From Sneathiella glossodoripedis JCM 23214 (lineage in GTDB: Bacteria; Pseudomonadota; Alphaproteobacteria; Sneathiellales; Sneathiellaceae): a stretch of 64,000 bases of DNA. The stretch's first letter is position 1, and every line of letters begins with the position of its first letter. Where the stretch lies: NCBI RefSeq assembly GCF_000616095.1, contig NZ_BAMS01000001.1, positions 124,001-188,000 of the forward strand. Reading direction: 5' to 3'. Below the pieces are notes generated by a model. It was given only the letters and a program-made list of their open reading frames with translations, made no database searches and was not told the DNA's origin. A program made the translations under genes and the position numbers. Positions 1 through 9,621 of this stretch are shown one piece after another.

Positions 1-404
1 GCGAAGGTGTGCCACTTGTTGTCATTGCGGGAAAGGAGTATGGCACTGGCTCGAGCCGCGACTGGGCAGCTAAAGGAACCCGCTTGCTCGGGATAAAAGC
101 AGTTATTGCCGAAAGCTTTGAACGAATTCACAGGTCCAATCTGGTCGGTATGGGCATACTACCTTTGCAATTTCCAGAGGGTGTGACCCGTAAGACCCTG
201 AAACTTGATGGGTCAGAAAAAGTGAGCATTACGAGCATAGCGAACGGAATATCACCGCGCATGACTATTCCGTGTTCAATCACACGACAGGATGGAAGCA
301 TTGAAAACATCAGCCTGCTGTGCCGTATAGATACGGAAGATGAAGTGGAATATTACCGACACGAAGGTATCTTGCAGTATGTCTTGAGAAATCTCTCTGC
401 TTAA
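1..404 (+). CDS. acnA: Aconitate hydratase A, C-terminal fragment (cut by window edge)
   Basis: This is the last 133 codons of an aconitase, open at the left edge of the window. Aconitase interconverts citrate and isocitrate in the TCA cycle with a [4Fe-4S] cluster. The visible part is the swivelling domain 4: it begins with [14 protein letters not shown] followed by [12 protein letters not shown], which carries the conserved substrate-binding Ser and Arg of the GSSRDW motif. It continues through [25 protein letters not shown] and the usual C-terminal segment. The cluster-binding cysteines lie outside the window. The GTG at position 9 is an internal valine codon, not a start. The match to the AcnA/IRP branch, rather than AcnB, is clear from domain order. 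Confidence 0.95.
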   Translation, partial: EGVPLVVIAGKEYGTGSSRDWAAKGTRLLGIKAVIAESFERIHRSNLVGMGILPLQFPEGVTRKTLKLDGSEKVSITSIANGISPRMTIPCSITRQDGSIENISLLCRIDTEDEVEYYRHEGILQYVLRNLSA

Positions 405-515
405 AGCTTTAATCAAGCAGGGATCTACGAATAACGCTTGCGAACAAACTGGCGCTCAATACTGATCACTGAAGCTTGAATTGCGTGTGAGCGCAGTGCT
501 CGGTATTGTTCAGGA

Positions 516-1235
516 ATGCAGTCACATCTATTTTCCATATGCTTAGCCACGAGCCTTGTGCTATTTGCCGCAATTGGTCAGGCTCGTGATGCCAGGCAAG
601 TGGACACAGTCATCGAACTTTATACTTCCCAAGGATGCTCATCTTGCCCCCCCGCTGACCAGCTTATGGGAACACTTACTGAAAACACAAGCGTTCTTGG
701 ACTTTCGTTCTCCGTTACTTACTGGGATTACATAGGCTGGAAAGATACTTTTGCCGACCCTGAAAACGACTTGCGTCAAACACTATATCGGGATCAAATG
801 AATGAACGGTACGTTTACACTCCTCAGATGATTGTGGGAGGCATTTCTCATTTTGTTGGTTCCAGTAGTGAGCAACTTGAAACCCATCTGAAAACATTAA
901 AAGGTCATGCCCGTAAAATTAATTTGAGCTGGCGCTTTATAGATGGCGACATAGAAATCATTCTTCCCCAAACCTCCACTGGGGCGACTCTATGGCAAAT
1001 GGATGTCGATTATCGCAAGAAAGTGGACATAGGCCGCGGAGAGAACTCTGGGCGAAGTGTTACGTACCACAATATTGTTCGCAACATCGATAAACTGGGT
1101 GAGTGGGATGGCTCACCAACTACGTTGAGATTAAAACTCGACGATCTGCAGGCAAAGGGAAGAGATGCCTGCGCGCTCCTTGTTCAGGAACAAAATCATG
1201 GCCCGATCATTGGCGCTTTGATGATTGACCTTTAA
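516..1235 (+). CDS. DUF1223 family secreted thioredoxin-like protein
   Basis: A 239-residue protein with an N-terminal signal peptide (hydrophobic stretch about residues 5-22, ending near GQARDA), so it is probably periplasmic. The mature part opens with VIELYTSQGCSSCPPADQL, the hallmark of DUF1223. This family has a thioredoxin-like fold with a CxxC pair, here Cys41 and Cys44, at the position of a redox active site. The family's function is not established; a periplasmic thiol role is a guess from the fold. Length is normal for the family. It stands alone, 111 bp after aconitase and about 95 bp before the Nudix gene, all on the same strand. Confidence 0.85.
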   Translation: MQSHLFSICLATSLVLFAAIGQARDARQVDTVIELYTSQGCSSCPPADQLMGTLTENTSVLGLSFSVTYWDYIGWKDTFADPENDLRQTLYRDQMNERYVYTPQMIVGGISHFVGSSSEQLETHLKTLKGHARKINLSWRFIDGDIEIILPQTSTGATLWQMDVDYRKKVDIGRGENSGRSVTYHNIVRNIDKLGEWDGSPTTLRLKLDDLQAKGRDACALLVQEQNHGPIIGALMIDL

Positions 1236-1330
1236 CATCCCTGGAACAGCTTAGGCAAAATTATGGTTGATTGCCTTTTGCGATTACCGCAATCTAGTAT
1301 TTACGCACAAAAGCAAAAAGGAAAAGCGTA

Positions 1331-2158
1331 ATGACTAAAGATGCTGTGCCTCTAAAGCCCGCCGCCACCGTTCTTCTTGTTCGCGATAACATTACCGAAC
1401 TTGACAGGCTCGAGGTTTTTATGGTGGTTCGCCATCACCAAATTGATTTCGCCTCCGGCGCCCTTGTTTTTCCTGGTGGAAAGGTTGACAAAGCTGATCT
1501 TAAAAAAGAACTGGCCGACCACCTGCCTGCTGCACAACCACTAGATGATCCGCTATTGTCATTTAAGATTGCCGCCATCCGCGAAGCTTTTGAAGAATGT
1601 CATGTTCTCCTCGCACGTGACCGCAGTACCGGCCAATTGGTAAGTCCTGAAAAATTGGAGACTCTTACTGAAAAATATCGAAAAGACATGCAGGCAGGAG
1701 ATATTGATATCCTTAAAATGGCTGATGCTGAAGATTTGGAATTAGCGACAGAAATGCTCGCTCATTATTCACATTGGCTCACCCCAACTTTTATGCCCAA
1801 ACGTTTTGACACCCATTTCTTTATCGCTAAAGCTCCCCCGGAACAGTTGGCTGTCCACGATGGCGAAGAATCTGTCGATTCCGTCTGGATCGGCCCGCAT
1901 GCCGCCATGGAAGGGGCAAAAAACGGAAAATACACAGTCATTTTTCCAACACTGATGAATATCGAATATCTGGCAAAATACTCGAGTGCCGACGAAGCAA
2001 TCACAGATGCAAATCGCACCAAGACCGTTACAGTGTTGCCAAAACTTGAAAATACAGATGACGGGAAATTTCTGAACATTCCTGCAGAAGCGGGTTACAG
2101 CCTCACTCGCAGGAAAATTGACCCTATGATGGACCCAGATCAGAAAAGGAAGGCATAA
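1331..2158 (+). CDS. Nudix hydrolase with split Nudix box (NUDT19-like)
   Basis: A 275-residue Nudix-fold hydrolase, expected to cleave a nucleoside diphosphate linked to another moiety with Mg2+. The Nudix box is interrupted: the first half, LVFPGGKVD, lies near residues 45-53, and the second half, REAFEEC (catalytic RExxEE-type glutamates), lies near 84-90. About 30 residues separate them instead of the usual handful. The same architecture is known for the NUDT19 group (CoA diphosphatases in mammals), so a CoA or acyl-CoA substrate is possible here, but that is inference. The start has an AAGGAAAAG-like ribosome site. The gene is convergent with the 106-residue gene that ends 7 bp downstream on the other strand. 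Confidence 0.82.
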   Translation: MTKDAVPLKPAATVLLVRDNITELDRLEVFMVVRHHQIDFASGALVFPGGKVDKADLKKELADHLPAAQPLDDPLLSFKIAAIREAFEECHVLLARDRSTGQLVSPEKLETLTEKYRKDMQAGDIDILKMADAEDLELATEMLAHYSHWLTPTFMPKRFDTHFFIAKAPPEQLAVHDGEESVDSVWIGPHAAMEGAKNGKYTVIFPTLMNIEYLAKYSSADEAITDANRTKTVTVLPKLENTDDGKFLNIPAEAGYSLTRRKIDPMMDPDQKRKA

Positions 2159-2165
2159 ATCAGAA

Positions 2166-2486
2166 CTATATTATCGCGAGAACTGTTCTTAACCCCTTGA
2201 GGAGACCTTCCACAAACTCCCCGTTGCGTTGAGCAGACTTCGCCCAAGCTTCAATGATTTCAAAACTTGATCGGCTACGAGCAAGGTGCTCAGATAAAAC
2301 TTTATACTCCTGACTACGCTGGTGAAAAGGACTTGCCTGTAGTGCCTGAATTTCACTGTATATTGCCTGCTGGGCCTCAACAAGCTGCAGCTGCAAGTGT
2401 TTTGGCAGTTGAGGTGAATTTTTATCATCAATCAGGCGCTCTGCGTACCGAAGTTTCTCCAATGCCGTCATTTGATCAATTGTCAT
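2166..2486 (-). CDS. Small hypothetical protein, cotranscribed with the lipoprotein
   Basis: A 106-residue protein I do not recognise. It is predicted mostly helical, rich in Leu, Gln, Ala and charged residues (for example LRYAERLIDDKNSP then LQLQLVEAQQAIYSEIQAL), with no signal peptide or membrane segment. Its ATG overlaps the 3' end of the upstream lipoprotein gene by 11 bp, so the two are almost certainly one transcript with coupled translation. It may act with that lipoprotein, but nothing in the sequence says how. The coding assignment rests on that overlap, an uninterrupted frame and its fit between two genes. Confidence 0.6.
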   Translation of the reverse strand: MTIDQMTALEKLRYAERLIDDKNSPQLPKHLQLQLVEAQQAIYSEIQALQASPFHQRSQEYKVLSEHLARSRSSFEIIEAWAKSAQRNGEFVEGLLKGLRTVLAII

Positions 2487-3534
2487 GGATTTCTCCTCTC
2501 GTTAAATCTTTAAGCTTCGATCGCAACGCAGAAATATTCTTAACAAGATGTCGCTGGTTAGCTGGCAAATAGGTTGTCGCAACATTGGGAGACGGAAAGG
2601 AAAGATAGTCTTCACTTTTTTGAACTCTATCACTTGAAGAAGCAAGTAACCGTTTGAATTCGCTATGTAAAACTGCAAATTGCAGATATGAATCCCGTAG
2701 CTGCAGGAAGATCTGCTCAACCTCCTCTTGAAATCTCTCTAACCTATAAATTCGATCTAGAAGAAGCGGTCTGTTCGGCGACTCTTTCAGCTCTTTTGGA
2801 AGAGCCAGATTTATGCGTGTTCGCCATGTCTTGTTTATATGAAGAAGTGATTCATTGACCAACGCCCGCAAACCCGCTCGACAGGCTGGGATGGTGTTTA
2901 GTTTGATGGGAATGCTCGGATTAATTCTCGAAGTGTCACAGGATTTAGTGTCGCTCCGGACATCCCCTACATCTAAATACAACAAAAACACGATCCGCTG
3001 AATATCAGGATTTGCCTCGGACACAAGTTCCGCCAGTTTCGCAATTGTTTTTGGATAGTAAAAATATGAAGAAAATTGACCAATTTTATTCCCGATTATA
3101 TCCAGATGCTCTTCTGACAGATTCCCAAAACCCTTTAGATCAATATCTTTCATCCCTCCCAAATCCAGTGCTTTCGTCGGTTCGCTCAACTCACCCTCAA
3201 GCTGCAATGCGTTCAAAATATTTAAAGAATAGACTTGCAAGCTGTGGACCAACTGCCGTCGGAGACGTATATCATTCGCGGTAAACAGTGCTGGAAAGTT
3301 CGTATTTGGACGACCGCCCAGATCAAATTGCAAATTAAGATTGGTTTGCAGGGCGAGCCGGTTTGCCTCTTCAGAAAACTCCAACGAAATCTCGTGTAAT
3401 TCACCAATCAACTGCGCCGACTGCGAGAGATTTACCGCCATTTTTTGTAATTTCGGATCCGGAATATAACTGCAGGCTCCGGTCTGAAAGCAAATCAGTA
3501 ATCCAACGACTAGTTTTATGTAAAGGCCAGGCAT
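2476..3534 (-). CDS. Putative lipoprotein of unknown function
   Basis: A 352-residue protein with a lipoprotein signal: hydrophobic residues 6-17, then a lipobox TGAC with Cys21 as the likely lipidated residue. It is therefore probably anchored in the inner or outer membrane facing the periplasm. The mature protein is highly helical with many Leu/Arg/Glu heptad-like stretches (for example near residues 255-320). Two cysteines occur around DTKSCDTS and IPACRAG and could form a disulphide. I do not recognise a domain. It forms a two-gene unit with the overlapping small gene downstream. Confidence is high for the ORF and its lipoprotein nature, and nil for a specific function. Confidence 0.7.
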   Translation of the reverse strand: MPGLYIKLVVGLLICFQTGACSYIPDPKLQKMAVNLSQSAQLIGELHEISLEFSEEANRLALQTNLNLQFDLGGRPNTNFPALFTANDIRLRRQLVHSLQVYSLNILNALQLEGELSEPTKALDLGGMKDIDLKGFGNLSEEHLDIIGNKIGQFSSYFYYPKTIAKLAELVSEANPDIQRIVFLLYLDVGDVRSDTKSCDTSRINPSIPIKLNTIPACRAGLRALVNESLLHINKTWRTRINLALPKELKESPNRPLLLDRIYRLERFQEEVEQIFLQLRDSYLQFAVLHSEFKRLLASSSDRVQKSEDYLSFPSPNVATTYLPANQRHLVKNISALRSKLKDLTRGEIHDN

Positions 3535-3598
3535 TTGAGACGATCCAGCTAAAAAGTGTTTCTTCTAACAGACGTCTGGAATAATAGTTTGTGCCAAA

Positions 3599-3625
3599 CA
3601 AAAAGGGGCGGCTAAGGCCACCCCT
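3599..3625 (-). terminator. Rho-independent terminator of htpG
   Basis: Read on the minus strand, a GC-rich stem AGGGGTGGC/GCCGCCCCT (one G-U pair) with a very short loop is followed directly by TTTTTGTTT. It lies 20 bp beyond the htpG stop codon, the classic place for an intrinsic terminator, and separates htpG from the lipoprotein operon on the same strand. Confidence 0.8.
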
Positions 3626-3647
3626 AATTATCCATATGCTGTTAGAT

Positions 3648-5518
3648 TTATAATCCTTTAGCCATAAAGTTAGCCATTCGCTGCGAAAACGCTACGGGAT
3701 CGACAAGCTGTTCGCCTTCAATAATATACGCCTGGTCTAACAACAAGAGCGCAGCTTCACTCAACAGGTCCGATGTGCCTTTTTTCTCCGCCTTGCTCAT
3801 AAGCTTTTTGATCAGATCATGCTTTGGATTGATTTCCAGAATCCGCTGAGATGCACTACCCCCTAATTGTTTGTGAGCTTTGAGAATTTTCTCCAGATGC
3901 ATATCCATATCCCCTTCATCTGCGACAAGACAAACCGGGCTGTCTGTCAAGCGAGAAGAAGCGCGGATATCTTTTACCTTGTCTTTAAGCGACTGCCGAA
4001 AAGCACCGATTAGCAAATCCAACTTTGGTGCATCTGCTTTTTCCTCTTCTGTTTCCTCTTCAGCTTTGTCTTTGATGGCATCCAACTCCGCCGATCCTTG
4101 CGTGACAGATTTAAAGGACTTACCTTCAAATTCGCTCTGACGGCTCAGCCAGAAATTATCAACTGGATCGCTCAGCAACAAAACCTCAATTCCCTTCGCT
4201 TTGAAACCCTCAAGTTGCGGGCTTTTGCGAATGGCTTCCGCACTGTCACCTGTAATATAATAAATGTGCTTTTGATCTTCAGGCATTCTGCCAGGTAATC
4301 TGCCAAAGATGAGTAACTTTCGGAGTTGGTCGTTTTAAATACGGCCAATTTCAACAGCCGTTCTCCATACTCCATGTCCTCATAAATGCCTTCTTTGAGT
4401 ACAGCGCCAAAGTTATCCCAGAATATATGAAAAGCTTCCGCATCATCTTTGGCTTTCTTTTCAATCTCGGAAATAACTTTTTTGACAAGTCCTGATCGAA
4501 TTTTTCTAAGAACAGGATTGTTTTGCAGCATTTCCCGGCTAACATTCAGCGGTAAATCCTCTGAATCCACAATACCTTTCACGAAACGAAGATAAGCAGG
4601 AACCAGTTCCTCACAATCGTCCGTAATAAAAACACGCTTTACATATAACTTGAGTGACGATTTACGATCAGGATTAAACAGATCGAAAGGCTGTTGGGAT
4701 GGCAAAAACAGCAACATGCTGTATTCTAGAACACCTTCAACCTTGCTATGAATAATGCTCCAGGGTTCATCATACGCTTGACCAACATGGTGATAAAACT
4801 CTATATATTGCTCATCCGTAATCTCAGATTTTGGTCGCGTCCACAATGCACTCGCAGTATTAAGAGTCTCGTCTTCTGCCCCATCTTCTGTTGACGACAA
4901 AATAACAGGTAGTGCAATGTGATCTGCATACGTTCTTATAACTGACCGAATGCGATGCGCTTCCAAATACTCGCTGGCATCTTCTTTCAAGTGCAATGTT
5001 ATAGTTGTACCCCGCCCTTCACGAGAAGCCTCCGAAATCGTATAGCTGCCAGCGCCGTCAGAAGTCCATTTATGAGCTTCACTCTCACCTGCTTTGCGAC
5101 TAACAACTTCAACCTTGTGGGCGACCATGAAAGAAGAATAGAAACCAACACCGAATTGACCGATTACACTGACCGCCTTGTTATCATCTTCGGAAAGTTG
5201 TTCTACAAAATTTGATGTGCCCGAGCGAGCGATGGTGCCGAGGTTTTCAACCATCTCCTGCTTGGACATGCCAATACCGTTATCCGCGATGGTCAGGGTT
5301 TTCGCCTCTTTATCCACCGATAAGCGAACATCAAAGTCGCTATCACCCTCGGTCAGTGATGGTTCCGTCAAGGCCGCATATCGCAGCCTGTCGCATGCAT
5401 CAGAAGCGTTTGACACTAGCTCCCGCAGGAAAATCTCTTTTTCGCTGTAAAGTGAATGAGCAACAATATGCAATAGTTTGGCAACCTCTGCCTGAAACTC
5501 ATGCTTAGTCTCTGTCAT
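3648..5518 (-). CDS. htpG: Chaperone HtpG (Hsp90), interrupted by a frameshift
   Basis: Bacterial Hsp90, an ATP-driven dimeric cytosolic chaperone. The N-terminal GHKL ATPase domain is intact: EIFLRELVSNASDACDRLRY near residues 28-47, then DNGIGM (ATP lid) and GQFGVGFYS. The middle domain follows (FNPDRK, KLYVKRVFI, EDLPLNVSREMLQNN). At about 4287 the frame breaks just after SLADYLA and resumes in another frame as MPEDQKHIYYITGDSAEAI, the normal continuation, with the full C-terminal dimerisation domain through to 3648. One extra A (GAA ATG for GAATG) would give one open frame of about 623 residues, the usual HtpG length. The divided form could not dimerise normally. See the finding on recurrent one-base deletions. 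Confidence 0.9.
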
Positions 5519-5634
5519 TTTTCCGCAACCTCGTGGCTATCTGAATTTTGTAGCCTCTATATGACGGCAACATCACAGATGATCAAGGTCTAGGACTTAA
5601 AAATACTATTGGGTGGTATTAAGTCAGGAACATC

Positions 5635-5685
5635 AAAAATAAAAAGGCCCGCTCCGAGGGGCGCAAAAAATTCGAAGCAGGCCCT
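5635..5685 (-). terminator. Orphan intrinsic terminator upstream of htpG
   Basis: On the minus strand GGCCTGCTTCGA pairs with TCGGAGCGGGCC (12 pairs, two of them G-U), enclosing a loop with a T run, and is followed by TTTTTATTTTTG. The wobble pairs only work in the minus-strand RNA, which fixes the direction. No protein gene precedes it on that strand; it lies about 117 bp upstream of the htpG start. Confidence 0.65.
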
Positions 5686-5762
5686 AATGATCAGTAACCG
5701 ATGTGTGTAGATGGTTTCGATCAATGAAGTTAAGTATATTTATTTGGAATGGTCATTCAAGT
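5640..5762 (-). ncRNA. Candidate small RNA ending at the orphan terminator
   Basis: The 340 bp between htpG and the GntR regulator contains no convincing protein gene, yet carries a strong minus-strand terminator at 5635-5685. A TATAAT hexamer on the same strand at 5767-5772 could start a transcript of about 120 nt ending there; the matching -35 region is poor. The RNA would be fairly AU-rich before the terminator. I do not recognise it as 6S, 4.5S, tmRNA or RNase P RNA. It may equally be the leader of a longer htpG transcript with an attenuator. Confidence 0.3.
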
Positions 5763-5858
5763 AAAAATTATACTTGAATTATTGATCCCAGTGATCTTGC
5801 TCACAAAAACAATACTCCATGCGTCCTGTAGGTATCGAAAATCGCGCAGGGCAATAAA

Positions 5859-6593
5859 ATGGTAAAAACTGTATTTTCATCTCGACCAGCATCGGAATCC
5901 ACCACCCCCAAACCCCTGTATGAGCAGGTTAAATCGTATGTTATGGACAATATTCTTTCTGGCAATTGGCAAATCCATAGCCAGATTCCGTCGGAGCATA
6001 CTTTGGTAAGAGAACTTCGGATGTCTCGTATGACCATTCATCGAGCATTGCGTGAACTGACCGCAAATGGTTTTCTGAATAGAATTCAAGGTGTTGGGAC
6101 CTTTGTTGCCAACCCCAAAGAGGAAAAAACCTCTCTAAAACTAGCTGACATTAAGGATATGATTATCGCTCGGGGAAACCGATATGCTAGTGAGGTTAAG
6201 TTCCTACAGAGTGAACCGATTGAACCCGACATGGCTCCTCTCCTACAACTTGACACAGGCAGTACCGTATTCAGGTCTTATATAATCCATTGTCAAAATG
6301 ACCTGCCAGTTATACTTGAAGACAGGTTCACGAGTCCGGCGCTTGCGCCTGAATTGTTAAATCAGGATTTTTCCAAGCAGACAACTGAACACTACTTTAG
6401 GGAACAGTACAATTTACTGACCCACCAACACCAAATCTCTGCACAGCCTTCGACACCAGAGCACCACCATTTCTTAAGACTTGAACAGCCCGTCGCATGT
6501 GTTCAAATCATTCGCAAAAGCTGGATCGGCACCCAATTACTCTCCTATGCCAAATACACGCTTGCCGCGAACAGATTCCAACTTCACTGTTAA
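5859..6593 (+). CDS. GntR-family transcriptional regulator, HutC subfamily
   Basis: A 244-residue repressor with the two domains of the HutC branch. The N-terminal winged helix spans about residues 18-85 (PLYEQVKSYVMDNILSG, then the recognition helix region RMSRMTIHRALRELTANGFL and the wing IQGVGTFVAN). A C-terminal UTRA effector domain spans about 100-240. Such proteins bind small ligands, often intermediates of amino acid or amine catabolism. No hut genes or other obvious target flank it, so the effector is unknown. The start has an AGGG site 8 bp upstream. Its C-terminus (NRFQLHC) is a little shorter than the usual GSRYRLVGRF ending. Confidence 0.85.
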   Translation: MVKTVFSSRPASESTTPKPLYEQVKSYVMDNILSGNWQIHSQIPSEHTLVRELRMSRMTIHRALRELTANGFLNRIQGVGTFVANPKEEKTSLKLADIKDMIIARGNRYASEVKFLQSEPIEPDMAPLLQLDTGSTVFRSYIIHCQNDLPVILEDRFTSPALAPELLNQDFSKQTTEHYFREQYNLLTHQHQISAQPSTPEHHHFLRLEQPVACVQIIRKSWIGTQLLSYAKYTLAANRFQLHC

Positions 6594-6726
6594 GACGCAA
6601 CTAAAACTTGAAACCATGCTTCAAAAGTTAACAAAAGGTTAATTTACGATAATTCCATCTATGCAAATTTAACTAATTGTGGTACGTTAAGAAACCTTTT
6701 ATATATATTGTACTAATATAATAGTT

Positions 6727-7383
6727 ATGAAAATTTTTTTAGCCGACGATCACCCACTATACAGAATGGCTTTGTCAGGATTACTGGCACAGCTGGATAA
6801 CGAAGTAGAAGTCGTAGACTGCTGCGATTACCGGGAGTTAGGTGACGCATTGTCGGCCGCTACAATCAGGCCAGACCTCATTTTGCTGGATCTTTCCATG
6901 CCGGGGATGGACTATGAAATAGCTATTCCTGAATTGAAAAGAAGCTACCCAGATGTATCTCTGATTGTTGTCTCAGGAACAGAAGACACATCTGACATGT
7001 CACAAGTTTTAAACCTTGGTGCTGAAGGCTTTATCCCCAAATCATCAACTCGTGAAGTACTCTTGAGTGCAATACGTCTTGTACTCTCTGGCGGGAAATA
7101 CATCCCGTCGCAAATATTTAGCAAAGACGAAAGCACTGAAACAAAGTCCGGTGCTTTGAGCTCAACGCAAATTTTAGGCAAGGGCGATGTATCTACAAGT
7201 GCACTTACAAAGCGTCAGAGGAATGTACTGGATTTAATGGCGGAAGGTCTTTCCAATAGAGAAATAGCAAATGCCTTGAACCTTGCTGAAAGCACAGTCA
7301 AGGTGCACATTACGGCCATTTTCAGAATCTTGGGTGTATCCAATAGAACTCAAGCTGTCCTTCTTCTAAAAGAATACGCTTAA
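6727..7383 (+). CDS. Orphan NarL/FixJ-type response regulator
   Basis: A 218-residue two-component response regulator. The receiver domain spans residues 1-120, with the acidic pair Asp7-Asp8, the phosphoacceptor Asp55 (LILLDLSMPG) and Lys105 (GFIPKSS). A linker is followed by a LuxR-type helix-turn-helix at about 160-216 (LTKRQRNVLDLMAEGLSNREIA, then AESTVKVHITAIFRIL). No histidine kinase gene is adjacent, so the partner must be encoded elsewhere. The upstream 130 bp is very AT-rich and may hold its promoter. It is convergent with the AAA ATPase gene. Confidence 0.88.
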   Translation: MKIFLADDHPLYRMALSGLLAQLDNEVEVVDCCDYRELGDALSAATIRPDLILLDLSMPGMDYEIAIPELKRSYPDVSLIVVSGTEDTSDMSQVLNLGAEGFIPKSSTREVLLSAIRLVLSGGKYIPSQIFSKDESTETKSGALSSTQILGKGDVSTSALTKRQRNVLDLMAEGLSNREIANALNLAESTVKVHITAIFRILGVSNRTQAVLLLKEYA

Positions 7384-7410
7384 GTGTGCTATTAGGCATC
7401 ATCAAATTCA

Positions 7411-8906
7411 TTATCCAATAGCAGCGACATTTTCACTCCGAGGCTTAAGTGATTTTGCGGATGTAGCGCCTGTACCCGCCGCGTCAGAAGTATAAAGATT
7501 CTTAAGCGCATCGATGACCAATTCAACAGTAAAATGGGGCGGCTCACCCGTATATTTACAAGCCGAAACCACCTGATCAACAATAAATTTCGGTTGGTAG
7601 CAGGCAAGTTCGAAACTGTTTTTAACTTGTAATTCCTCAATCACGATATCCAGAATCTCCCGCGTCATTTCAAGGCCACGCGCACCAGCAACTGCCTTGA
7701 AAATTTCAAAATACTGCTCCTTGTTCGGACCGATTGTCTCAAGCTTATAGGGAATGCGTCGCAAGAAAGCAGGATCCATCAAATCATCAGGCGATAAATT
7801 TGTGGAGAAAATGACGAGCTCATCAAAGGGGAGCTGGAAACTTTTACCGGTGTGCAACTTCAAAAAATCTATGCGGCTCTCTAACGGAACAATCCAGCGG
7901 TTCAACAGCTCTTCGGGACTGACTAGCTGACGCCCGAAATCGTCAATAATAAATGTACCGTTTGAAGCTTTTACATGCAGCGGAGCTTCATAATAACGCG
8001 CGTTAGAATTATAGCTCAAGTCAAGCATTTCAAGGGTGAGTTCACCACCTGTAATAACAACTGGACGCTCGCAAGGCACCCACCTTCCATCAAACTCTTC
8101 GCGCCGCAGACCAGCACGGACCAATTCAGAGTCATCTGGCAGTACCGGTTTATGAATAGCAGGGTCGAATACTTTGATAATTTGACCATCTACTTCAAAG
8201 CAGTAGGGGATATAAATGATATTTGCAAAAATGTCGGCGACCTTCTCGGCAACCGTAGTCTTCCCGTTTCCCGGAGGCCATACAGCAAAATGCTTTTCCC
8301 TGAATTTATGCCAGGCCCCAGTCGACGGACAAAGTCATCAGCAATGACAAGGTTTTCGAAACTACTGGCAATTTTGTCAGGTGACACACGCTCGTTAGTT
8401 ATTTTTTGTTGCGATATCCGCTCTTGATAACTCTCAAGCGAAACAGGCGCAGGGCCCACATACTGATTTTGTTGCAGTGATTCCAAAGCAAAGCGCCTGC
8501 CCGTTTCCGTCATCACATAACGATTTTCAGAAAAGCTTGTTTGATCAGCAGTTCCCAAGGCTTCCAGGTATTTTCGATCTGCAGCATCCTGTATCAGACG
8601 ATTGATTACAGGGATCGGCAATTTTATCGCAGCAGAAAATTGTGACGCTGTTTCAAGACTATTTGTATAGATTGCCTTAAATAGAATTTTAAGAAGGTTG
8701 GATGTCGGAATACCGGTATCTGCTATTGTTTTAGGCGCATGCGGAGCTTCATAGATGACTTTTTCCACATCATCCTGACTCACAATGCCCAATGCAACCA
8801 AATTATCCCCCAGCTTGCCTCCATACTCCTTCTGACGGGCAAGCGCGAGTTCAATATCATCCTTGGTCACCAGCCCGTGGGCCATCAACAGGTCGCCGAT
8901 TAACAT
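7411..8906 (-). CDS. AAA-type ATPase with GspE/PilB-like N-terminal domain (frameshifted)
   Basis: After one base is restored this is a protein of about 498 residues. Its first 55 residues (IGDLLMAHGLVTKDDIELALARQ, then YGGKLGDNLVALGIVSQDDV) resemble the small N-terminal domain seen in GspE/PilB-type ATPases. A winged-helix-like stretch follows (SASQFSAAIKLPIPVINRLIQDAADRKYLE), then an AAA ATPase core: GKSILLYG, Walker A PPGNGKTT after repair, a Walker B-like DDFG, and a sensor segment DELVIFSTNL. The frame breaks at about 8276, inside Walker A (GGCCCT read as GGCCT). I chose the ATG at 8906, with GGAG 9 bp upstream, over a GTG further out. Function is unknown; it is not in a secretion or pilus operon. 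Confidence 0.75.
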
Positions 8907-9094
8907 CCTTCTGGTCTCCAGCGGAAATTGGGTATGTTGCAACCCTGAATTTAAAACTAGCCTCAAAAGGTACGCCTGTTTCGTTAACACGTGGTTAGAA
9001 ACTGCAAAAATTTTGATCTTTCTCTACTTCACGAAAACCACAAATATATGCTAATTCTGATATATCAAGTTACGCATAAAGCTGGAATATCATC

Positions 9095-9621
9095 ATGGCA
9101 ACTTACAAAGCGCTCTTAACTGTCTTCTCACCTGATCGAGTTGGTCTGATTTCAGAAGTAACTGGTTTGCTTTTTGATCATGGTGTTAATATTGGGGACA
9201 CCAGCTTTTCCATTTTGGGAAAAGGCGGCGGTTTCAACAGTATTGTTGAGATACCTCAAGATTTATCCGAACAGGATTTAATCAATGCCCTTAAGTCTCT
9301 CGCATCATTGATCGACGCTGATATTGATCTGAAACGGTTCAGCCTTCCTGATCAAGAAGCACCTCCTAAATCAGTTACTCACCAGATTTGGTTTGAAGGA
9401 AGTGATCAGCCGGTTTGCTAGCCCGTATTTCAGAGGTATTTACGGATTTTGGTGGCAATATTATCAGCCTTAAATCTGAACAGCGCCATAATCAAGATGA
9501 GCGCCTGTATATTACTCAGATTGATGCCAACATTCCGCCGGAGCGTGCCTCCAACTGTCTCGCAACCCTTGCCAACACAGCCGCGGGGCTCGGCCAAAAA
9601 ATATCAGCGCAACAACTGTAG
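9095..9621 (+). CDS. Tandem ACT-domain protein, GcvR-like (frameshifted)
   Basis: A predicted protein of about 175 residues with two ACT domains. The first begins KALLTVFSPDRVGLISEVTG, the second ARISEVFTDFGGNIISLKSEQ. This arrangement is that of glycine-cleavage repressor GcvR and related regulatory proteins, which bind amino acids and act through protein contacts rather than DNA. The frame is broken at about 9412 between GSDQP and LLARISE; a third G (CCGGGT for CCGGT) restores DQPGLLARISE. No gcv genes are nearby, so a link to glycine cleavage is only a family-level suggestion. It is divergent from the AAA ATPase and convergent with the chemoreceptor. Confidence 0.78.

Noticed and set aside
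4172-5518. A truncated HtpG of 448 residues as a distinct short protein
   Set aside because: The remaining HtpG residues continue in another frame from 4286 without loss; a single missing base explains both pieces.
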